64,000 bases of DNA from Gloeocapsa sp. PCC 7428 (GTDB lineage Bacteria > Cyanobacteriota > Cyanobacteriia > Cyanobacteriales > Chroococcidiopsidaceae). Position 1 is the first letter of the stretch; every line of letters starts with the position of its first letter. The translations under genes and the position numbers were made by a program. The stretch is from contig NC_019745.1 in NCBI RefSeq assembly GCF_000317555.1, forward strand, positions 3,720,001 through 3,784,000. The letters are read 5' to 3'. Below are positions 36,589 through 45,593 of this stretch, piece after piece. The notes below the pieces were generated by a model that had not been told where the DNA came from, did not search any database, and worked only from the letters and a program-made list of their open reading frames with translations.

Positions 36589-36798
36589 ATGACGACAATG
36601 ACGCCCAAAAGCGGGCTGTTCCTCGGTGGCTCGTGCATAGCAGCGATCGCCGGAGTCGGTTCGGTGTTTGAACTTTCTTCTGGACAACCAGATTTAGGAG
36701 TAACGGCTACCAGCGTTATTCTGGCAATTAGCATTCCCTTAACTTGCTTTCTCTTTTATGCAGCGGTACGCGATACCAATGCTGCGAATAATAAGTAG
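36589..36798 (+). CDS. Small two-helix membrane protein, conserved in cyanobacteria
   Basis: A 69-residue protein with two hydrophobic segments (LFLGGSCIAAIAGVGSVFEL and VILAISIPLTCFLFYAAV). It begins 12 bases after def and probably shares its transcript. No motif for function is seen. The 167-base gap to the FHA-PrsW gene has no clear feature. Confidence 0.65.
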   Translation: MTTMTPKSGLFLGGSCIAAIAGVGSVFELSSGQPDLGVTATSVILAISIPLTCFLFYAAVRDTNAANNK

Positions 36799-36965
36799 AA
36801 AATGGGGGCGATCAGGTAGAGGAAATTTATACTTCTACTTGTGATGCTCTCAGCATTTCACTCAGTATGCATAAACTCGCTAATTGGACGAGAGTGAGTC
36901 ATGGCGACCTCTATCACAGCGATGACTAACTGCTGTATGCTGTTGCCAACACAGTATTTCAACCC

Positions 36966-38336
36966 ATGACCGGACAAGATAACGCTGAGGGATTTTTGCA
37001 GCAATTACCTCGTGGTAGTGAAGGGGAATCAGGTATTGTTCACCGCTACCCCCTCTCTAGAACTCAAGAGGTGATTGTAGGGCGCGATTCTAGCTGCCAA
37101 ATCGTCTTAGATTCTAGTATCTATGGCACGGTTTCACGTCGTCATGCCGTTTTTCGACCGATGCTGACTAGTGGGATTCAGCCGCGTTGGCTTGTCTGTG
37201 ACTTAAATAGTGCTAATGGCACGTATGTCAATGGGCATCGTTTAGCGCAATGTCAAGAGCTACGCGCAGGCGATCGCATCACGCTGGGATACAACGGTGC
37301 GGAATTCGTTTTTGAGTATACAACGCCTCACGCCTACACTCAACAATCTGCACCAGAAGAAGCAGCAAAGCTTGTTGGGAGATCATCTAAATCGTCGGAT
37401 CGCACAGTCAGCTTTACTCAGTTATTTCCCATCGCCGCGACAGCCAAGGACTTGACAAGTAAGGCGTATCTGATTCCAGGAGTCCTTACGGTGATCTTTG
37501 TGGTTTTGATGTTCGCTACCGTAGGTCGATTTGAGACAGCGTACTTTAATCAGATACTTGTGGCGATTTATCTTGCTGGTGCGGCGTATTACTTTATTTA
37601 TCAGCTGTGTGGCAAGCGGAAACCTTGGTGGACAATTTTGGGAGTCGCGATCGCGTCTTTCCTGATGTTGCTGAGTCCGATTTTACCGTTATTCATTTTT
37701 GTATTTCGTGGGCTGCTTCCTGGTCAAATTCCGCTAACGGCTGATTTTGTTAGCTTTCCTGAATTACTGATGCGGATGTTTTTTGGTGCTGGATTAATGG
37801 AGGAACTGCTTAAGGCGTTACCCGTATTTTGTGCATATTTGATTGGGCAGCGGCTGAATTCTCCTTGGCGAGAACGCATCGGTATTGCCGAACCTTTAGA
37901 TGGAATTTTGCTCGGAACTGCTTCGGCGATGAGTTTTACTTTGGTAGAAACACTGAGACAATATGTGCCAGAAATTACTCGCGGTGCAGCCTTTCAGGGT
38001 GGAATTGGTGTCGGTCAACTTGTCGGTTTTCAACTATTAATTCCTCGAATCTTAGGCTCTGTCGCGGGACACATGGCATATAGTGGGTATTTTGGTTATT
38101 TCATTGGTTTAAGTGTGTTGAAGTCACGTCAGCGTTGGCGAATTTTAGGAGTAGGATATTTGAGCGCTGCGGTCCTTCATGCGCTGTGGAATGCTACAGG
38201 ACTTTTAAGCGGCTTGCTTTTAGCTGCGGTTGGTGTCGTGTCGTATGCGTTTTTAGCCGCCGCTATCTTAAAAGCACGAGTCCTCTCACCAACGCGATCG
38301 CAGAACTTTGCTACTCGGTTTGGCAAACGACCGTAG
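36966..38336 (+). CDS. FHA domain fused to PrsW-type intramembrane protease
   Basis: The 456-residue protein starts with a forkhead-associated domain (about 25-110: VGRDSSCQIVLDSS, SRRHAVF and NSANGTYVNGHRL), which binds phosphothreonine. It is followed by eight or so helices of the PrsW/Abi type. The catalytic EE motif is GAGLMEELLKALPVF, with LHALWNATG near the C-terminus supplying the metal-binding His. PrsW relatives cleave membrane anti-sigma factors. The FHA fusion suggests that substrate or activity is tied to Ser/Thr phosphorylation. Kinase and PP2C genes are also in this window. Confidence 0.85.
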   Translation: MTGQDNAEGFLQQLPRGSEGESGIVHRYPLSRTQEVIVGRDSSCQIVLDSSIYGTVSRRHAVFRPMLTSGIQPRWLVCDLNSANGTYVNGHRLAQCQELRAGDRITLGYNGAEFVFEYTTPHAYTQQSAPEEAAKLVGRSSKSSDRTVSFTQLFPIAATAKDLTSKAYLIPGVLTVIFVVLMFATVGRFETAYFNQILVAIYLAGAAYYFIYQLCGKRKPWWTILGVAIASFLMLLSPILPLFIFVFRGLLPGQIPLTADFVSFPELLMRMFFGAGLMEELLKALPVFCAYLIGQRLNSPWRERIGIAEPLDGILLGTASAMSFTLVETLRQYVPEITRGAAFQGGIGVGQLVGFQLLIPRILGSVAGHMAYSGYFGYFIGLSVLKSRQRWRILGVGYLSAAVLHALWNATGLLSGLLLAAVGVVSYAFLAAAILKARVLSPTRSQNFATRFGKRP

Positions 38337-38346
38337 GATGGAGGAC

Positions 38347-39003
38347 TTAGATAATTTCGTTGTGTTTATGCCCGTTGTAGTGAGGAGTTTCTGTGACTGT
38401 AATTTGGGCTAAAGCGTAACGCGCGATCGCCAAACTCGCCTTGGCTTGTTCGATTTCTGATAAATCATCCCAATCATGGTGATGTAGATGACTCATCACC
38501 GCTTGCGATTCTTGCTTAACACTACATAGCGTTTGCGCAAAAGGGCGCGCTAAAACCAGCAAATCTGCTTCTACGAAATTTGGGAGTAAACCACGAACGC
38601 ATTGTACTAATTTTTCTGTCAGCGAATTTGGCGCGGGGAAAACTTGTTTTGCTCGATCGGCGATCGCTTCTAGCCAAGCATGAGGGACGTAACTTGCAAA
38701 GTCATGTTGCCAATCTGGAAAACAATCAATATCCGAAGACGAGTTTTTCTTACTTGGCGTTACCGCAGACCAAAGTTCTGTTAATTTTGAGTAAAAGTGT
38801 TGCGATCGCGCTTGAAATTCTGCTGATGATACTTCGGATACAAGCGCATCTTGTTCTTCAAAATAAATTTCTGTTTCTGGATCGGCAGGATTCCACGGAT
38901 AGGTAGCATTTTCTGATGATAAAAGTGCTGCTAACAAGTCCAATTGCGCTGGCGAAGGAGGTGATTTGCTACCGTCTTGCGCTGGATTGAATTCTTGTGC
39001 CAT
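38347..39003 (-). CDS. Conserved hypothetical protein, cyanobacteria
   Basis: A 218-residue acidic protein with no membrane segment. A helical N-terminal segment (PAQLDLLAALLSSENATYPW) includes a short motif NPADPETEIYFEEQD, and a C-terminal helical region LARPFAQTLCS closes it. I know no function and see no catalytic motif. It is convergent with the FHA-PrsW gene (10 bases apart) and follows the PP2C gene on the same strand after 277 bases. Confidence 0.6.
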   Translation of the reverse strand: MAQEFNPAQDGSKSPPSPAQLDLLAALLSSENATYPWNPADPETEIYFEEQDALVSEVSSAEFQARSQHFYSKLTELWSAVTPSKKNSSSDIDCFPDWQHDFASYVPHAWLEAIADRAKQVFPAPNSLTEKLVQCVRGLLPNFVEADLLVLARPFAQTLCSVKQESQAVMSHLHHHDWDDLSEIEQAKASLAIARYALAQITVTETPHYNGHKHNEII

Positions 39004-39280
39004 GGTAAAACTCCTGTAATTACGTTGACAGAAAAATGCTGGTATGAGTAGCTACACTTGCTTTACAGCTATTTCCGTAACTCAAAGAATCATGCTAGCG
39101 CTTGTAATTCATAAATTTTTGCGCTTCGAGCGTAAACTCAAAAGAAAGCTTTGGAAACTCTCAAACTTTAACTGTATTCTTACTACTAAAGGTACTTCCT
39201 GATGAGAGATGTTTTACCAACCTTCTGTAGATAAAAACAGCATAACAAAATGAGAATTCTCTCGTAAGAAATACGAAAAG

Positions 39281-41572
39281 CTAAAAGCTTAGCAACCGTT
39301 TTTCCTCATTTTTTCTTCCAGCATTAGGTAACGTGAGGGGTCTGTTCAACGGAGATTCTGAAGTTGGTAGTGATTGGTTTGCAATTGGACAAGAGTTGCT
39401 TTTCGTCTGTCCTAGCGTTTTTTCAATATTGGGTAGCAAGGTAGCTTGCTCGATCCAGCCTTCTTGTCCTAATTGTATAAGTTGTGCAGTTGTATTGAAA
39501 TTTTCTGAAGGATTAATCACACAAAGAAATTTTAGTCTCAATAAGTCGCCCTGCTGAAGATTTTCCTTTTTACCGGTTACTTTCAAGATGCCATTCGTCG
39601 GAACTTGTGCAAGTTGAGATTGTGAAGCGATATTCGTTGCGATCGCATTTGGGTTTTGCTCAAGATTAATTTGGCGATTGATCTGAACTAAAGTACCAAC
39701 GGATAGCGGCGTTGGTGTTGCGGTTGGTGATGCGAGTGGCGATGGCAAGGTTGTCGGATTATTCAGCGGCTGTCTGCGATAGAATTGTGGTAGAAAATAA
39801 GCAAGCAATCCCCCACTCAAGCTTAAGAGCAAGATCGTTCCCAGCAAAATTGGTAGCAAAAGACGCGATTTCGGACGTTGCGTTGGCAGCAAAACCGTTT
39901 TACGAGTTGAGGTATCAGGGCGATCTTGTTTGATTAAATCGTGTTGTGATGCGATCGCTGTATTCTGGCGAGCGTCGAATTGAGGTTCTTTGAGTAAAGC
40001 GATACTTAGTGGTTTTGTTGGCTCGGAATATTTAAGTGTACAGCGTACAAGTGCAACCGTAACGTTGTCGTGTCCGTTTTGAGAGTTGCTAATTTCGACT
40101 AATCGAGTAACGGCGTCAGCTTCCTTAAGACTGCCATTCACCGCAGGTAAAAGCACCGTATCCCAATATTCTTCAACGCGATCGTAGTCGCTTAAGCCAT
40201 CCGAACAAAGAAGAAAAATGCAATCTTCATCAAGTACAAACCGCTGCACAGTAGGGTGCAATGCTGCTGAGGAACTCGTTCCGAGTGCTTGTACGAGTGA
40301 ACCAGACGAGGCTTGTTCTAACGCATTACGATACAGCGAATAGCCTAAGCGAACCTCGCGCGAAGCAACATCATCGTCTAATGTCAATTGATGGCAACCT
40401 GTGCGGGTAATCCAATAAGCACGACTATCGCCTACGTGCGTAATATACATTTCATGCGCGCGCTCTACTGCCATAACCAAGGTAGTACCCATACGTTGAC
40501 GACCAAAGCGCTGTTCGTTGTCGTTGCGTTGGTTGATCCGGTCATTCGCGATGCGGACGAAGCGCTCTAACTCGCGCGTGAGTGTCATCGCATCTAAATG
40601 GATATCGTTTAAAGGCAGTTGCTTGACTTGTTGTAGCGTATCGATTGCAAGTTGCGAAGCAACACTACCTCCTTCATGACCGCCAATTCCATCACAGACA
40701 ATTGCTACTGCGGGTGCTGATGTTGTGGTAGTCCCACTCGGAGGATAGCACGCATCTTCATTGCGTTGTCGCGTTGGTCCTGTGTCTGTGAGTGTACTAA
40801 TGACTAGCTTTCGTACTTGCGATCGCCCAAGTTCGGTAAGACCTCGATCTAATGCGGTCGTCAAAGAATCTGCATTGAGATTGCCTTCGATCATCGAATG
40901 GCACAACTGCGCGAGAAATTCCGCAATACTGGGTTGTGCTTGATCGACTAACTCTAGCCATAACCGTCCTAATTCAGCAATTGTCGGTTGTGGTTGTTGC
41001 GATCGCAACTGTAATAACCGCACTAAAGAACCTTCGACGCGCACTAGCTGTAGATCGAGTAAACTCGACGCGACTCCTTCACTACTCAGGGGTTGCCACA
41101 ATTGGGCAATTTGCCATAGCCAATTCAACTGTCGCAGCGACGTTGCACCTTGCCACGCTTCAGCTAGTGCTGGCAATAACTGTCCCGCCAGCGGCGTTCC
41201 TTCCGCATAAATTGGTGCCTCTAATAATAAAACATCGCAATCAGCGCGTCCTGGCAAAAATCCATAAACTTGCGGAACTTGGAGACGGTAAGGAATTAAT
41301 CTTAAATATGGTTTTGTCGTTGCCGTAATTTCACACGCTTGTGCTTCGGATGGTAAACCTGGCTTTGTGTCAAGAAAGACGCGTTCACTTGTGAGTAAAT
41401 ACCGTTGCGCGATAACTTCCCCGATTTGGTATTTTTCAATATCCGATCCTACTGCCCATAGGTAGCGCTTTGGCAGAAACGTACCGCATTGCTGGCAATA
41501 TTTGTCGCGTTCGTCATTGACAGCTTTGCAGTATTCGTTTGGACATTGGAGCATTGCTGCTTCATTCTGCAT
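39281..41572 (-). CDS. PP2C-type Ser/Thr phosphatase with zinc ribbon and membrane anchor
   Basis: The 763-residue protein has an N-terminal zinc ribbon (CPNEYCKAV, then CQQCG), a domain of about 200 residues of unknown fold, and a PP2C catalytic domain at about 255-510. The metal-site motifs are present: RQRNEDACYP, VCDGIGGHEGG, GTTLVMAV, HVGDSRAYW, LLCSDGLSD and GHDNVTVALV. A proline/threonine-rich linker and a single membrane helix (LLLPILLGTILLLSLSGGLL) precede an extracytoplasmic tail. It would reverse Ser/Thr kinase signals. The start may be ATG 41554 (MLQCPNEYC) rather than 41572; no ribosome site decides. Confidence 0.88.
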   Translation of the reverse strand: MQNEAAMLQCPNEYCKAVNDERDKYCQQCGTFLPKRYLWAVGSDIEKYQIGEVIAQRYLLTSERVFLDTKPGLPSEAQACEITATTKPYLRLIPYRLQVPQVYGFLPGRADCDVLLLEAPIYAEGTPLAGQLLPALAEAWQGATSLRQLNWLWQIAQLWQPLSSEGVASSLLDLQLVRVEGSLVRLLQLRSQQPQPTIAELGRLWLELVDQAQPSIAEFLAQLCHSMIEGNLNADSLTTALDRGLTELGRSQVRKLVISTLTDTGPTRQRNEDACYPPSGTTTTSAPAVAIVCDGIGGHEGGSVASQLAIDTLQQVKQLPLNDIHLDAMTLTRELERFVRIANDRINQRNDNEQRFGRQRMGTTLVMAVERAHEMYITHVGDSRAYWITRTGCHQLTLDDDVASREVRLGYSLYRNALEQASSGSLVQALGTSSSAALHPTVQRFVLDEDCIFLLCSDGLSDYDRVEEYWDTVLLPAVNGSLKEADAVTRLVEISNSQNGHDNVTVALVRCTLKYSEPTKPLSIALLKEPQFDARQNTAIASQHDLIKQDRPDTSTRKTVLLPTQRPKSRLLLPILLGTILLLSLSGGLLAYFLPQFYRRQPLNNPTTLPSPLASPTATPTPLSVGTLVQINRQINLEQNPNAIATNIASQSQLAQVPTNGILKVTGKKENLQQGDLLRLKFLCVINPSENFNTTAQLIQLGQEGWIEQATLLPNIEKTLGQTKSNSCPIANQSLPTSESPLNRPLTLPNAGRKNEEKRLLSF

Positions 41573-41602
41573 AGTTTTCGCACCGATCAGCCATTGAGAA
41601 TT

Positions 41603-41624
41603 TTGTACAGCCGTGGTTGTACAA
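41603..41624. promoter_or_regulatory. Palindrome TTGTAC-N10-GTACAA
   Basis: It lies 31-52 bases upstream of the PP2C start. Spacing does not match the usual cyanobacterial LexA site. The remaining gap to 42454 (about 830 bases) is AT-rich, with no gene I can support. Confidence 0.3.
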
Positions 41625-42454
41625 ACTGATTAGCTTCTAAATTGCCACATTGAGAGCTTTGTGCAAAATGTTTCCTCGTTTCCTCCGCTGTAAAGACGCG
41701 TTTCATAAAATTGATTTTCTCTGCTCTGATACAAACTGTCTAATTTTATGATAGGGTTCGCCTGGGGCAATGCTGCCACTTCTCTACTTGCACTCGACTA
41801 TAAAGTTAATGATGGTTTCTTTACATCAACAGAAGTTGAAATATCTTCTTCTTAAAAAGAGATTTATTTTTACCCGTCATGGTTCCCTTCCTTCAGATAA
41901 TCGGTTAAGATCCAAGCTCATTATTTTTTCAACAATATATCTATTAATCGAATAGTTGTCTATTTTTTTAAAGTAAATATTTATTTCAATAAAAACTTGA
42001 AGCGCTTACCACCAAATTCAAAGGTGCTATATTTAATCGTTATTGTAGCGCATTTTTAAATAATTCGTGAATTATCTATGCTCCTTAGCAGGACTGGGCA
42101 ATCACAGCTTTGAGTGTTAAGGAGAGGCTTGTTTCAAAAAATAATTTGATAACACTTGTGGGTATTCTTTTTTTTCATAAATCGTTGGCGTTCTGCAATT
42201 TATATAGTAAATAATTTGTAGATTACTCTGCAATAATAATCATTACAAAATTAACTTTGTGATTGAGTGCTATAACTCAAAATTATTCGTTATTAATGAC
42301 TAGCCTCAGCATTATTCATTAAATAACCATTCAGAATTAGCTGAAATGCTGTGCTTCTGACAAATATCAAATTACGCCGTTGGAAAGATGCGATCGCGCA
42401 TAGTGTTCTTTAACCTGTAGAAATTAGTTAATTGTAGAATTACCATCCAAATTT

Positions 42455-42727
42455 ATGGCAAGCGAACAAGAAAAAGATACTCATCGCGCGGTGAATCCTG
42501 GCGATGTTATTTCCGATCAACCTGAATCAGTTGAAGAAAAAGCTCAGCAACTTGCGGTAGATTCTCCTGATATTACTGGCGATCACATCCAGGTTCCCGC
42601 TTATTTTGTCGTAGACGAGCCAGATGGAGAGGAAAAGGCGCTACATCACGTTAAAGATGCAGAAGAAATCTCAGATGTCATTAGACAAGCACGCGTTGAC
42701 GAAGACGGCGAACGTAAGTGGTGGTAA
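42455..42727 (+). CDS. Small acidic conserved hypothetical protein
   Basis: A 90-residue hydrophilic protein, rich in Asp, Glu and Val, with QVPAYFVVDEPDGEEKALHH as the most distinctive part and KWW at the end. There is no signal or membrane segment. Codon use and the HIP1-style neighbourhood look normal. Role unknown. It faces the convergent ndhM gene. Confidence 0.55.
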   Translation: MASEQEKDTHRAVNPGDVISDQPESVEEKAQQLAVDSPDITGDHIQVPAYFVVDEPDGEEKALHHVKDAEEISDVIRQARVDEDGERKWW

Positions 42728-42858
42728 CCGTTAGTTTGTGTTAGTGCAAAAACTAGATGTACCAAAACGGTCATATTGAAATTATCCAGGGAGTCAATGC
42801 TATCCCTGGATATTAATTTTATTTCGTTATTTTGCCATTGAAATGCAGTTATTGATAA

Positions 42859-43218
42859 CTAATTTTTACTTTCTTCAGCTGCAACTTGAGGAATACCCAT
42901 ACTGTAGTTAACGACGCGTCCGCGCAGGTTGTAGCTGATTTGACCAGTTTGTAAGAGATGACGTACAAAATGCTCTAAATCTGACCCAATCCGGCGGAGA
43001 TTGTAATCCGTTAAATCTGCACCAGTATAAGATTCTACTAATTCATCAAACTTGCGATACACCTGCTGGAGAGCATCTTCATTCCAGTTGAATTCGTTGT
43101 CTGGGTCTACATCCAGCGTCAAGACTTGGTTGCTAGGAACTAACTCACCATCTTTATCAACTTCAGCAGAAAAGATGCGTATATGGCGAGTTGTGGACTT
43201 AAGAAGCTGATCTTCCAT
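42859..43218 (-). CDS. ndhM: NAD(P)H-quinone oxidoreductase subunit M
   Basis: The 119-residue protein is NdhM throughout: [34 protein letters not shown], and [19 protein letters not shown] followed by [14 protein letters not shown]. It is a peripheral subunit of the cyanobacterial NDH-1 complex, found only in oxygenic phototrophs and plastids. ATG at 43218. It follows leuD on the same strand (111 bases). Confidence 0.94.
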   Translation of the reverse strand: MEDQLLKSTTRHIRIFSAEVDKDGELVPSNQVLTLDVDPDNEFNWNEDALQQVYRKFDELVESYTGADLTDYNLRRIGSDLEHFVRHLLQTGQISYNLRGRVVNYSMGIPQVAAEESKN

Positions 43219-43329
43219 AGGTGGATGACTGAACAGAAGGAATCACACTGAACTTATTCTAGACTTAATCTGCATCAGTTTTTCCATAAAGATGTGCTTG
43301 CGCTACGTGCAGCGCCGTTGTGCGATCGC

Positions 43330-43872
43330 TTAACGCGAAATCATCCCTGTTTGACGCGCATACGCGAAAATCCCGCCAGCGTCAATCACAGGTTCTACCT
43401 CACCTAAAGGCTTGAGCGCATAAACTTTATTCAAAGAATGATTCACAATCTGGTTTCGGTCAAAATCAATCGTTACCTCTTGTCCTGTTTGAAACTCATC
43501 GCATAAGCGTTCCACGGATTCCCACGGATAAAGTTCGCCTGTCGCAGCGCAGTTACGGAAAAAGATCCGTGCATAAGACTGGGCGACAACCGCTTCTACG
43601 CCTGATGCGCCTAAAGCGATCGGCGCGTGTTCGCGCGAAGATCCACAGCCAAAGTTTTCTCCCGCCACAATGATTGGATAGGTTGTTTTCATCTGTCCTG
43701 GAGCAATAAATTTACCATACCTATCCGGTAATCCCACTAAAGCATAGCTTCCTAGCTTCTCGTACTCATCAGGCTTTGAAGGAACTAGCGTCAAATACTC
43801 CGCAGGAATAATCTGGTCGGTGTCGATGTTGTCATCTACAACAAAAATTTTACCTTGAATCACTTTATTCAT
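43330..43872 (-). CDS. leuD: 3-isopropylmalate dehydratase small subunit
   Basis: The 180-residue swivel-domain subunit starts GKIFVVDDNIDTDQIIPAEYL and has GENFGCGSSREHAP near 70-83, the substrate-binding motif of the aconitase superfamily. The order and length match the short archaeal-type LeuD found in cyanobacteria. It needs LeuC, which is not encoded in this window. It acts in leucine synthesis, or possibly as the small subunit of a homoaconitase-like enzyme. Confidence 0.9.
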   Translation of the reverse strand: MNKVIQGKIFVVDDNIDTDQIIPAEYLTLVPSKPDEYEKLGSYALVGLPDRYGKFIAPGQMKTTYPIIVAGENFGCGSSREHAPIALGASGVEAVVAQSYARIFFRNCAATGELYPWESVERLCDEFQTGQEVTIDFDRNQIVNHSLNKVYALKPLGEVEPVIDAGGIFAYARQTGMISR

Positions 43873-44385
43873 TAGTAGTCTCCTCCAACTTTGGACGATT
43901 TTACACTTGTTTTGAAATGCTTAACCGCAGCACAGTAAAAATTAAGCACAAGTATCTCCGTGCTATCTAATAACGTTTTGGTTAGCAAATTTTTAACATT
44001 ATACATTTTTAGTTTAAGTTGTTCTTTGAAAGTTAAACTTAACTCTTTTTGTATTTTATGTGTTAATCAATACAAGTAATCTGTCAGTACTCATGTTTCA
44101 ACTGAAACTTATAAACATCACAAAGCGTCATCAATAAAAAAGCTTAGAAAAGTCTCACAAACTCCTTACAGAAACTTTATTGTATTTCAGCTTAAAGGCT
44201 GAATAATAGTGATTGACTACATTGCTCCTACTCTCAAGGATTTGTCCATTATGTAAAGAAAAGTTAAAGTGAGATAAATTAAATGCTCCGGTTCAGATTG
44301 AAAAACAAACGTTTTAAAAAATTAGCTTAAGACCAATTAACAGTTATCTACTTAATTACTACAAAAAATCAAAACATTTAAAGAT
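43873..44385. other. AT-rich divergent control region between leuD and a small regulator gene
   Basis: No gene is seen. A 14-base palindrome GTTTCA-AC-TGAAAC at 44095-44108 lies in the middle and could be an operator. No tRNA or terminator of note. Confidence 0.5.
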
Positions 44386-44664
44386 ATGAAATCTGACGCA
44401 ATCCCACCCCAATCAAACAAAGCCGAAGTCAGCGTTTATGAGTGTAACATTCAACTTAAGTTTCGACTCATTGAAGAGAAATGTGCTTTACGCAATCGCG
44501 ATGACTTACTAGAGTTGCTGATCGAGGCGTTTGCTAACGGGGCTGACGAGTATATGGAACCCTTACACGCGCACGTAGACGCACAGGAGATTTCTGAGCT
44601 AGAAGCCTCGCCTCAAATGCGCCGTCAACTGATGCGGTTGCGGAATTCATTGGATTTAGCCTAA
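44386..44664 (+). CDS. Small regulator-like protein, Npun_R1517 family (tentative)
   Basis: A 92-residue protein containing VSVYECNIQLKFRLIEEKCAL and ending SPQMRRQLMRLRNS. The pattern resembles the small cyanobacterial family annotated as heterocyst-differentiation regulators (Npun_R1517 type). The family also occurs in non-heterocystous species, so it does not prove heterocysts. I rely on memory of the motif, so the family name is moderate confidence. A T-rich run follows the stop, then the tRNA-Glu promoter. Confidence 0.6.
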   Translation: MKSDAIPPQSNKAEVSVYECNIQLKFRLIEEKCALRNRDDLLELLIEAFANGADEYMEPLHAHVDAQEISELEASPQMRRQLMRLRNSLDLA

Positions 44665-44688
44665 AGTCAGATTTTTTTTGTTAAGGTG

Positions 44689-44718
44689 TTGACAAAACTG
44701 AGGAGAAGTAGCTATTCT
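44689..44718 (+). promoter_or_regulatory. Sigma-70-type promoter of tRNA-Glu
   Basis: TTGACA at 44689-44694 and TATTCT at 44713-44718 are separated by 18 bases, ending 20 bases before the mature tRNA. Confidence 0.7.
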
Positions 44719-44738
44719 AATAAAAGTGCAAATCAGAC

Positions 44739-44811
44739 GCCCCCATCGTCTAGAGGCCTAGGACACCTCCCTTTCACGGAGGCGACGGGGATTCGAATTC
44801 CCCTGGGGGTA
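44739..44811 (+). tRNA. tRNA-Glu (anticodon TTC)
   Basis: A 73-base cloverleaf. The acceptor GCCCCCA pairs with TGGGGGT (first pair G-U), the anticodon arm CCTCC-CTTTCAC-GGAGG gives anticodon TTC, and the T arm is GGGGATTCGAATTCCCC. The discriminator A is encoded and CCA is not. In cyanobacteria this tRNA also supplies glutamate for tetrapyrrole synthesis. Confidence 0.95.
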
Positions 44812-44888
44812 TTATAAAACCCACTTGTAAGGCGTTGTAGAAGCCAAAGTGCAACTCAGCGATATGCTTTAACAAGTATTTAAGAACT

Positions 44889-45010
44889 AAAAAAGGTAAA
44901 AGGGAGAAGACAAGCGGTATGAGGTTAGTGTCGTCTCCAAATCATATACTCAAAGATGTTGCGGAGCTTTAACCGTCACTTGACTTCTACCTCTCGCCCT
45001 TCGCCTTTCT
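44889..45010. repeat. Pair of opposed heptamer arrays after tRNA-Glu
   Basis: AAAAAGG/TAAAAGG/GAGAAGA at 44889-44909 faces CCTCTCG/CCCTTCG/CCTTTCT at 44990-45010, whose complement is similar purine-rich units. The pair could fold over about 80 bases. It ends at the SRPBCC stop region. Confidence 0.6.
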
Positions 45011-45593
45011 AGCTAAAGACTTCCGTGACTCGTTGGCGAATAGCAACTAAGTTTGTTTGCATATCTTTACTAAGGCGGCGCTCAATAATTGAGACGGGCA
45101 TAGTGCGCTTTGGTAAAACACAAACGATGTATTCTAGGTTTGTTCCGGCGCGCTCAGCTAAAAAACACGGCTCTAAGCACCAGCTACCAGAAAAATCTTT
45201 AAAGTCACCTTCAATCATTTGAAAATCAATTTTTTGTGGAAACTTCTCTTCTAAGTCGAGGATGACGCGGGCGGAGAAATTGAAATTCAGCAAACGCTGG
45301 GTGCCAACTTGTTCTAGACGGATACCACCTTTAGGGTGTTCAAGGCGCTGACTGCGAGCAAGGTTCGGGATAAAGTCGGCTAATGTCTCATAATCAGTGA
45401 GGACTTGCCACACTTGCTCGATTGCGTGTGGGATGTGGATGCGTGCAGAAATACGACGATAGCGCTCAGCTAAGCGCTCAGTTTGCACTTCTACCGTCTG
45501 TAACAGCGCTGTTGCAGCGGTATTGGATAAGTCTACTTCTAGGTTAGGGTTGTAGTCTTGAGTCACAGTTGTTCTAAGTTTGAGCTTGGTCAA
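45009..45593 (-). CDS. SRPBCC-family lipid/ligand-binding protein
   Basis: A 194-residue START-like protein. The characteristic element is RISARIHIPHAIEQVWQVLTDYETLADFIPNL near 42-73, followed by the beta strands of a cyclase/dehydrase-type pocket (KIDFQMIEGDFKDFSGSW). Such proteins bind small hydrophobic ligands; the ligand is unknown. Its start lies inside the end of the histidine kinase gene (20-base overlap), so the two are translationally coupled. The pair may form a sensing unit, by inference. Confidence 0.8.
   Translation of the reverse strand: MTKLKLRTTVTQDYNPNLEVDLSNTAATALLQTVEVQTERLAERYRRISARIHIPHAIEQVWQVLTDYETLADFIPNLARSQRLEHPKGGIRLEQVGTQRLLNFNFSARVILDLEEKFPQKIDFQMIEGDFKDFSGSWCLEPCFLAERAGTNLEYIVCVLPKRTMPVSIIERRLSKDMQTNLVAIRQRVTEVFS

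Noticed and set aside
41603-41624. LexA-type box
   Set aside because: The two GTAC halves are too far apart for the cyanobacterial LexA consensus; kept only as an unnamed palindrome.
41770-41955. 61-codon plus-strand frame
   Set aside because: AT-rich, no ribosome site, no recognisable pattern.
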